Of a DNA stretch of 64,000 nucleotides, positions 37,980 through 46,685 are shown piece after piece. The notes under the pieces are model-generated. The model did not search any database, had not been told where the DNA came from, and was given only the letters and a program-made list of their open reading frames with translations. Both the position numbers and the translations under genes were made by a program. The DNA comes from Lateolabrax maculatus (Eukaryota; Chordata; Actinopteri; Acropomatiformes; Lateolabracidae): positions 14,229,001 through 14,293,000 of the forward strand of contig CM062219.1 in NCBI GenBank assembly GCA_031216445.1. The letters run 5' to 3'. Positions within the stretch are counted from its first letter, which is position 1. Each line of letters starts with the position of its first letter.

Positions 37980-40900
37980 AGAGAGAATGAGCACAGGGAA
38001 TCCCCATTGGTAAAAATGGGTGTGAGGTGGCCAGTTGCCATGGCAGCAGCTACCTGTCTATTCATTCATGGATTTCTTTTGTCAGCTGAGTTCTGTTGCT
38101 TTTTCACACACTTCATTCAATTTGAAATGGCGCCCATTACGAGGTTAACATTGTGTTTAAGCAGATCAAAATCATTTTTAATTATTAATATGTGCAACTT
38201 AATTTTTTTTTATTATAGTGATCCAGTTTGAACTCCTTTTGTGTTTGAATTTAAGTAAAGATTTAGATTTAGATTAGATTAGTTTCTGTTGAAAGAAAAT
38301 AATAGACCAGAATGCATGGCTACAGTAAATCCTTACATTCAGACAAAATATACAGAGACACAGAAGTATCTATAAAATGAATCCTTTCTTGACCTTGAAA
38401 ATGTGTCACCAAGTAGAACAAAGATAATCACACACTGCTCTATGGTCATGTTTACAGCAGCTAAAAAAGGGACAGGAAAAGGAGGTAATCACTCTTCTAA
38501 AATTGCTTCAACTGATGCTGTTAAACAATATGTGTGCTTGTGCGTCTATTTTATTTATCTTCACTGATTTAAACTGTCTGTTCCACCAAAAACAGGTTTT
38601 ATAATGGTGGTTATATTTAACTCATAGGAGGGAAGCCCAAAACTAAAGGAGGACATTTAATTTTACAGGAATCCCCCTCTTTTTGTTCTGAGCTCCCCCC
38701 CCCCCAAAAAAAAACAAAACAAAAAGCAGGATAGGATCTTCTCTGACTCATTTTTCTGTATCCCATCCCACGCCACAGGACATGTTTCTCCCCCACCCTG
38801 CACACACACGCACAGAGGGAATCCCTATTGGTAAAGACGGTGTCAGGTGATCCGTTTCCATGGCAGCAGCTACCTACATACATACATTCATAGATCCCCC
38901 GCCCGTCTTGCTGAATGAACAAGAATGAATGAGGATAAACAGGTGAATGGAGGAAGTCTATGTTGACAGAGAGTGACTTAGTGAAGGAGCCAGATCAGGT
39001 TTCATTTTACCAGAGCAGGTAGCAGACAGAGAGCGAGGGATGGAAGAGGGGGGGATGCCGACCCACGGCTGCTCTTCAACTGTCCCTTTGTGTATCTCTA
39101 TCGTGATCAGAAGACACGCAAGTCTGTTTTTTCCCCTCAAGTCTGATCTTTATGGGCGTCTGTGTGTGCTGTATAGTATATGTGAAAGTGAACAGGTCAG
39201 ATTTGTGTGCTCAGGCGTTGTACATCTATCTGCATCCGTTGCTATGGTAGCAATGCAAGCGTATGTATGCACACCGCTAACCAGCGTGATTTTCCAATGC
39301 CGAATCATAACGCAAACTGCAGTCTAGACCCTCAGTCCAACTTGATTACTAGTCTGCTGTGTATGGAAGGATTAAAATGACAAAATTAATCTATCTAAAT
39401 TTTATTTCATTATTTAGAGAAAACACGACTCTGATTGGCAAAAGGGTGTCCATAATGTAAGCAATCATACACGATTTGCCAGAGGACTTCTTAGCCTGAG
39501 CCCCATCCATTATCTTTCTATATCAGAACATCTTATCATGCATTGTAGCACCTACGATGGCCACTGACAACAGGCAAGAAGAGAAACTGTATACTAACAA
39601 ACAATACACTAAACCTGACAGTCAGTAGTATTCATGTAGTTTAGACTGAGTGGGAAATACCTCATAAAGCCAATAAACTGAAGTTATTTGGTAGTTAGTC
39701 TACAGTTATTGGCATAGTTTTTTGTACGATAAAATGTATTGTGTTTATTAATGACATGTAATTTCAAGATGTTCTCAGTTTAAATCATTATTAAGCAACT
39801 TTTTGATCAAGTGTCAGGTCAGATACAGTATGTTAAATAAACCATATAGTTTATTTTACACTCTAAACGGCTCATAATATACTATAAAGCTAACATTTTC
39901 TTTGTCAACAGTTACATCTGGCAGTTAGAAGGTGTGAATATTTAGTAAAAACCAATCTCTATGTAACAGCTCATTGGTGTGATGCAAACAGGTTTACTTT
40001 AGTGAACATAGTAAATCTCCACTTAATAAACACTCACGTTATAACTATAGTAGGATAAGTTTGAATCTAAGAATGGCCTTGTAGCATAGCACAAAGCAGA
40101 AGTAGTGTTGAAACAATATTTACATTTTGTGGTTATTCTTTGTGTCTAATTCTGGATAATGTTGTACCTGTATATGTATTTAATTACATATTTACCAGCA
40201 ATGACAGAAAAGGAAATATTAAAACCAGCATTTGGCAAGGTTTGGCAATGTCCTTCCTTCCTCATTTCTCCACCAGTAGCTCTGAAGAAATCCTCCATCT
40301 GGCAGAAATCTGTCCATTACCTGTGCTGTCATCCATCATAAGCATCAATATGAATGACTCCATTTGTCCATCCTTCGCTGTGTTTTTTCTTCTCTCCAGC
40401 TTAATTCCTTTTCTTTTTAAATTTTATCCAGTGCCTAAAAAAAACCCTGTACTGTAATGGCTGTTGATAAAAATGATTTATTTATCTTCTTTTTTCTTTC
40501 TGAGAAATGGCTTTTCGTGACGCATTTCCTTGATCGTTAATGTGTCAGGGCATTGAAAGCTTCCGCCGTCTTACTCTTTCTAATGGTCAGTGTGTGTGTG
40601 TGTGTGTGTGTGTGTGTCTGTGTGATATACCACAGTTAGTGGCAAGTCAGGCGTGTGAACAGAGCTGAACACATGTTTTGTTGATGTTTGTCCGTCAACC
40701 TTCAAGCATAAGTGGTCATGACAGTGTCACAGGTTCAGTTGGTCATTTCTTGCATTTCATTCGGGTCTATTTTCTGCTCCTGTGGATATACAACCTTTGA
40801 GAAATGCCCCATTTAATTATTAACAGCTAACTTAAAACTTTCTGACTACAGAGAGACTAAGCTTTAACCCACACCTGTGTGGGTCAGAGGGTTCAATGGC

Positions 40901-41376
40901 TGTTAGAAATGGAGTTTATATGCAAAGCATTCCCATGCGTGGGATACAGCCTCTGCATGAATACACATACAAACCCACAATATACTGTGCACATACACGT
41001 AACTACACTTTGTTTTCTTCATTTGTTTTTCTTTTGAATTTCTCCCCAATTTCTGTCTTTTCATATGTTTTGCTGTTGTTTTTGGATGTTTTTGGAGCTC
41101 TCTGTAGTAAACCTCCCTTTTAAATGTTCTACTTCATATTCACTTTCTTCTTAAATAAACTATCTCTGAACCTCTTTACTCTAAGGAGGAAGCACATAGG
41201 TCTATTTCTGCAGCGAGGTCTAGACTTAATAAACAGAGTGATCCTCACCTTCCGCTCCACCTCTCCGGCAGGAAGTTGTCCGGCTGCTGGAACACCTCGG
41301 GGTCGCGGTGCACAGAGTGGCTGATATAGATCACACCATGACCCTTTGGGACATGAAACCCTGCCAGGGTGGAGTC

Positions 41377-41413
<37 letters not shown>

Positions 41414-44400
41414 GAGACATCACATTATTATATCTTAATTAAATTAATTAACATTCACTTTCTTTTTCTGCATCTACTTTATATTTCGGGATTGTGAAGC
41501 TAAAGAAAGTGCTGGTCATGATCTTCTTTGTGATGATCTTCATCAATTTTGCTGCAAGTTTCTGGCAACTACCTGTTTTTTTCATGCCTTTAAGTCTGAT
41601 GACTGAATATACAAAGCTTGCAAAATAATGTGAAATTAAGCTAAAATCGAGATCTGTATCCTTACTTAAGAGTCACCAAGACACTTCCTACACCAGACTG
41701 GATGAACAAATTGGCTCACTGGAGTGACCTTGGTTTTCACCTCTAATTTTTCAAACTGGAAAATCGTGCAAATGCCAACTCCTGCTTCACATCTACAGCA
41801 CCAATGTTGTAGATGTAAAAACTGCTGAACAGGAGGTTCAGGATTTCAAAGCAGATTTGTAAGCAGTGTCATTGCACATAACTGAACACTGAAATGACGT
41901 AACTTTAAGAACATGCTATTAATACCCCTTTTGAACTCAAATGAATAGGAGACTTCTTTGACCCTGGTAATTGGCTCGAGTGAAAACTGCAATTCCATTT
42001 CCAACATTTCCTGAATTGGTTTTTCACTATAAGCTCTGGTAAAAGGAGCCACCTAGGGGCAAAAAGACCACTTACCCAATTGTTGCCCTTTTAATTCATC
42101 TTTTCACTAAATCCATTAGAAGCTGCACTAATGGACTGCCAGAGAACATGATCACTGTTTCTCTTTCCTCAACCCTCCCTCTCATTTTTCTCTCTGCTGG
42201 AGTGGAACATCGTTTACAAATATCTTTCTTTCTCCCAGTTCTCACTGAGAGATGTCTCTGACCTTTGCTGAGTTCATTCTCTCTCCCTCTTGCTCTCTCA
42301 CACACAAACACATTAAAGCTGCTGAAACTATTGCATATCTTAGTTCCAAATGGATGGAGCTTCTACTTTTTCCACCTGATTGTGAATACTAATAATCTCT
42401 CTCTTTCTTACACACCCACCTGCACACATAAACGTCTCTTCAACTCCTCTTGCTTTTCTTTTTACTAGTAGTGTGTTTGAGGTTTAACAAAGGTGTTGCC
42501 AGGGGAAGAGGCAACTGTCACTCTTTCCGGTTGTGTTCCTCATTAATTATTGAACATTAAAACATCCCTGTGGTGTCATAATTTCATATTTTTTTCAGTA
42601 AAGCAAAAGAAAGGACTGCATAGACAGTGTGCCATACATTTCTTCATGGAATTCATTAGAATTTAAACATAAAAAATATATTATATGAGACTTCAGAATG
42701 AAACATTTTTGTATTTAAATTGATGTGGTTTCAGTCAGGATGCCACATTGACACTTTCTTGCATTCTATCATGACTTTTGTGGACTTCACAGCCTCAAAA
42801 ATGAAACACACCTATTCTTTGAGTTCTTTTCCTGTCTAAAATTCTCTAACACCCCACACATCATGAACCCGTGTCCCACTGAGGCCGTCACGAATCAAAG
42901 CGTGCTGGTGCGTTTCCCAGAAGTGACAAATGACTTTCCACTCGGCTTCACAGTGTCACCAGCACACATCACTCCCACCACCAACCCCTCCCCCCACTCC
43001 CTTCCTTCCGGGGGAGCAGAGCCAATCAATCACAGAGATGGATCAATGCCTCTGATTGGGCTGTTACATAAGGCGGTTTGATGAGGTCACAATGATTAAA
43101 GATAGATGGTGCAAGAGGAGGCGGCCACGCTGTGAACACCCCGCCATCGGAGTAAGCAGCCCGCCAATCGAGAGATGGGACTTCCAGTAAAGGTGGGACT
43201 CTATCGGCTGACAGTGGTGATGTCAAACCAGAAAGTAATAATTTAAATGAATGAAAATCAATGTTGTAACAAATGCAGTTACAGGATATAAGATGCCTAG
43301 CATACATATTTACACAACAATACAGGATATAGACTAGAATATTTAACAAACCTTCAAACATAATAAGTCACCAGTAAAGGAGGCATGTTGAAATGATAGC
43401 TGCCTGGAACAAGTTATAATAAACAAGGGGTGTACAAAATCACAGAGGCAAGTAATAAAACAGCCCTGCAGTAAATACCAATTCAATGAATTTCAGCTGA
43501 CTGCCTCTGTAATTGGTCTAATGACGTTTCATGTGTCATGTTTCCATTAAAACACATGCTGCTGAAATACTAATAGTCTGTCAGTCAAAACTGACACACA
43601 ATGCTAGTAGTAATCAGCATAAAAGTCTCTGGTCATTATAAGATTGACCATTATATAATGTACTGTAAGGTGTTTGTGTTTTTTTCCCCAGCACCAGTAA
43701 CTCTTGGTACTGTACAGTCCACAGTGGAAGAGACTTTCGTCTGCAGTAATATGTCGCCATCTAGTGGGTGAGAACAGCAAACTAAATCCTGGCCTGTCAC
43801 TTTTTGAAGACTACAGGAATATAAATACATAAAGGTACAATAACGACCATCACAAATCCTTCAAAGTGTACAAGAATGAGAGACATTTCAAACAACAGTG
43901 TGTAGTAGCACAGGGTTTTCTCAGGACGGAATTAAGTTTCCCCACAATAGCTAAACCTTAAAATTCTTGTTAACAGCACGTCAATTTAACGACCTTGTTA
44001 AAACATTCTACTAATTCTACTTTTGCACTGACTTTTAGGATTTTCTGGAGAACTGTATCTACTTTGTGCCAAAAATGTGAAGCATAAAATGTTTGGAGTC
44101 CTATTTCATTTGGGTCGCTACACAACAGCTCAGTGTTTTCAATATGCTGTAAGACTTTCTCAATCCCAATCTTCTGTGAAAATAACTCAGCATCACAAAT
44201 ATGATGTCTGACTTCTTCAGATTAGATTGGTCTCTGGCAGTAACCAGTACTGGATCTCAAATCTCAAATTGAAAAGACAGGATGAGAAATACTGAATACT
44301 CCTTTTGTACTACATGAAAATCAATGGGATGCAAACCAGTCCCCAGGTGAACACTCCTACCTGATCAGCTATTCTGCGTCCACCAATGAAAGGAGGCCAG

Positions 44401-45294
44401 AGTCTCTGAACCTCCAGCAGTACTCTGTGCAGGTAATCAGGGTCTTCCATTGCTTGTCGACGGGTCTTCTCATGAACATGGGGAAAGCGTTTTGGAAAGA
44501 GATTTATGTGTTAATTCTATTTAGAAAAGTTGGCACATGGTTATGGTTATTACAGAGGCCTCATTTTTGATCAGGAAGAAAATAAATACTAGTAATAACT
44601 TTCATTTTACATGTAGTGCTGTATTAATACCACTTTGAATCACAGGGTTGTTATCAAGACGAATGTTGATCTAAGAATGCAAAGAGCTGAAGCATAATGA
44701 TGGACTGGAGTGATATGTTTTAATTACCATGAAGGGCATGCCCTACTTTTCCTATAGGTTCTTTATGTTATCAAATTCCTGCAACCCTAAAAGCAGCAAG
44801 AGCTGTGTTTTAGTACCTGTTCGTTTCCACTGAGTGCCAGTGTGAAGGAGGTGAGGAGCGATGCCAGGGCTTTGGGGATCAGAGCTGAGATGAACAGCAG
44901 GAGATGCTGGGATGCAGAACTGGAGTGGGGCAGCGGCAAAGAACCAAGAGAGCCGACAAAACTAGAGAGAGTCGATGAGGCAGGGAAGAGAACAACACTG
45001 AGATTAAGACGCCACATTCAACATATTAGTACTAATTAAAACACACTGACGTTGTGATACCCACTTCTGTTTCTTCTAGTGGAGACAAAGTGTTTATGCA
45101 CTGTTTCACATTTGCATTTTTAACTTAAAACTTGTGCAACAATTAAAATGGAAAGATAACTGCTTCAGCAAGCAGAAACAACAGGGAGAAGCTGAGTATT
45201 TGTCTGTGCTGGGTGTGTAAGAACCCAGATACGTTCCCACTTCAACTGTACTTCTACCAGCAATGTTTTTCAGAATGATCGTTAAATGAAAACT

Positions 45295-45341
<47 letters not shown>

Positions 45342-45468
45342 CTGTATGCAATAGAAAGACCTAAAGATTCAGAAAGTCAGAAAGAAAGAATGAAGACGCA
45401 AAAGACTGAGAGGGGAAGTAGAAAAAGTAGTGGGGTGGTTCCTTCTGTCTCTACCAGGAAATGCGCGT

Positions 45469-45515
<47 letters not shown>

Positions 45516-46078
45516 TGCATGTGTTAAATTTTACATGGTACAAAAAATGGTTGTATTTTGTGGTGTCCCCGAAGTATGCTTAAGCAAGCGTGTGTGTGTG
45601 TGCGTGTGTGTTTGTGAGGGACCAAGAAAGAGAGAGAGAGAGACGGAGGTACAGAGTAATATGCAGTCTCACCCCTGTGTGTCATTCTCCAGTTTGTCTT
45701 TGATGATGTCCATCAGTTTGTCTCTGGCGTCCAGAGCGGTGGAGAAACCCGAGGACCACAGAGGAACTCTAACGTTCACCGGAGCTGAGATCAAACCTGC
45801 AGGGGCAGGAGAGGAGGTTCAGCAAACATATAAAGATGGTTGAAACCAGACAAAAAGTAATATTTATTTAACTCAGATAAAAAAGGGAAGCTGGATTTTG
45901 CAATACTGTGTTGCACAACAACAAAACTGACTTACTAATTAAGTCTGCGAGAGAAACTAACATTTTGAGAGCGACTCGCTTACTATACCAGTGCTGCATT
46001 TTAAATAAAACAAATTTAAATGAACCCTTTTTGGAGCAGTTTATTTGAAGTGATAGTTCGCAGAAATAAAGGGGGGCT

Positions 46079-46122
<44 letters not shown>

Positions 46123-46296
46123 AGTGTGTATACAGCATATCTGTGTTTTCCTACCATGCCAGTGCTGGGTGCAGAGCTGCACGATGTCCTGGTAAAGTTC
46201 AGGCTGGTCCTCCGCTCGTACGTTCAGAAAAAGGCCCAAAACCAACTCTGTCCCCAGACGCTTAAAGGCAGAGTACACACACTCTGGCTGGCCACT

Positions 46297-46329
<33 letters not shown>

Positions 46330-46604
46330 TGCATGCATACATACATTACCTTTACTGTCTCAAAACATTTACTCTGTAATGTAAATATGAAGTGACTTGA
46401 ATGAAATGCTGCTAATATGGACTGAAAATAAAAATTATCAACCACACATCATTAAACTGTATGTACATATATGAGAACAGGGGAGCTTGAAACTCAAGGC
46501 ATACAAAAATACTAAACTAAAGCCAACAGCAATATGAGAAAATATGGAGATCCATTCAGTCATTATTTCTCAATTATTACATAAAAATGATGTGTGGCTG
46601 CTGT

Positions 46605-46685
<81 letters not shown>

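Larger units (their letters stand above)
34324..41248 (-). other. P450 intron 9 (6.9 kb)
   Basis: The largest intron. It contains a short repeat end at 35130-35188 (CTACTAGTGGTCAAA to CTTTAA), a purine-rich strand at 37200-37330, a local duplication (37893-38072 and 38736-38896), and TG/CA tracts at 37931-37976 and 40590-40618. The rest shows no exon and no recognisable transposase. Confidence 0.75.

Noticed and set aside
37893..38896. CRISPR-like array from regularly placed repeats
   Set aside because: Only two diverged copies 0.8 kb apart, in a vertebrate intron. No array exists anywhere in the window.
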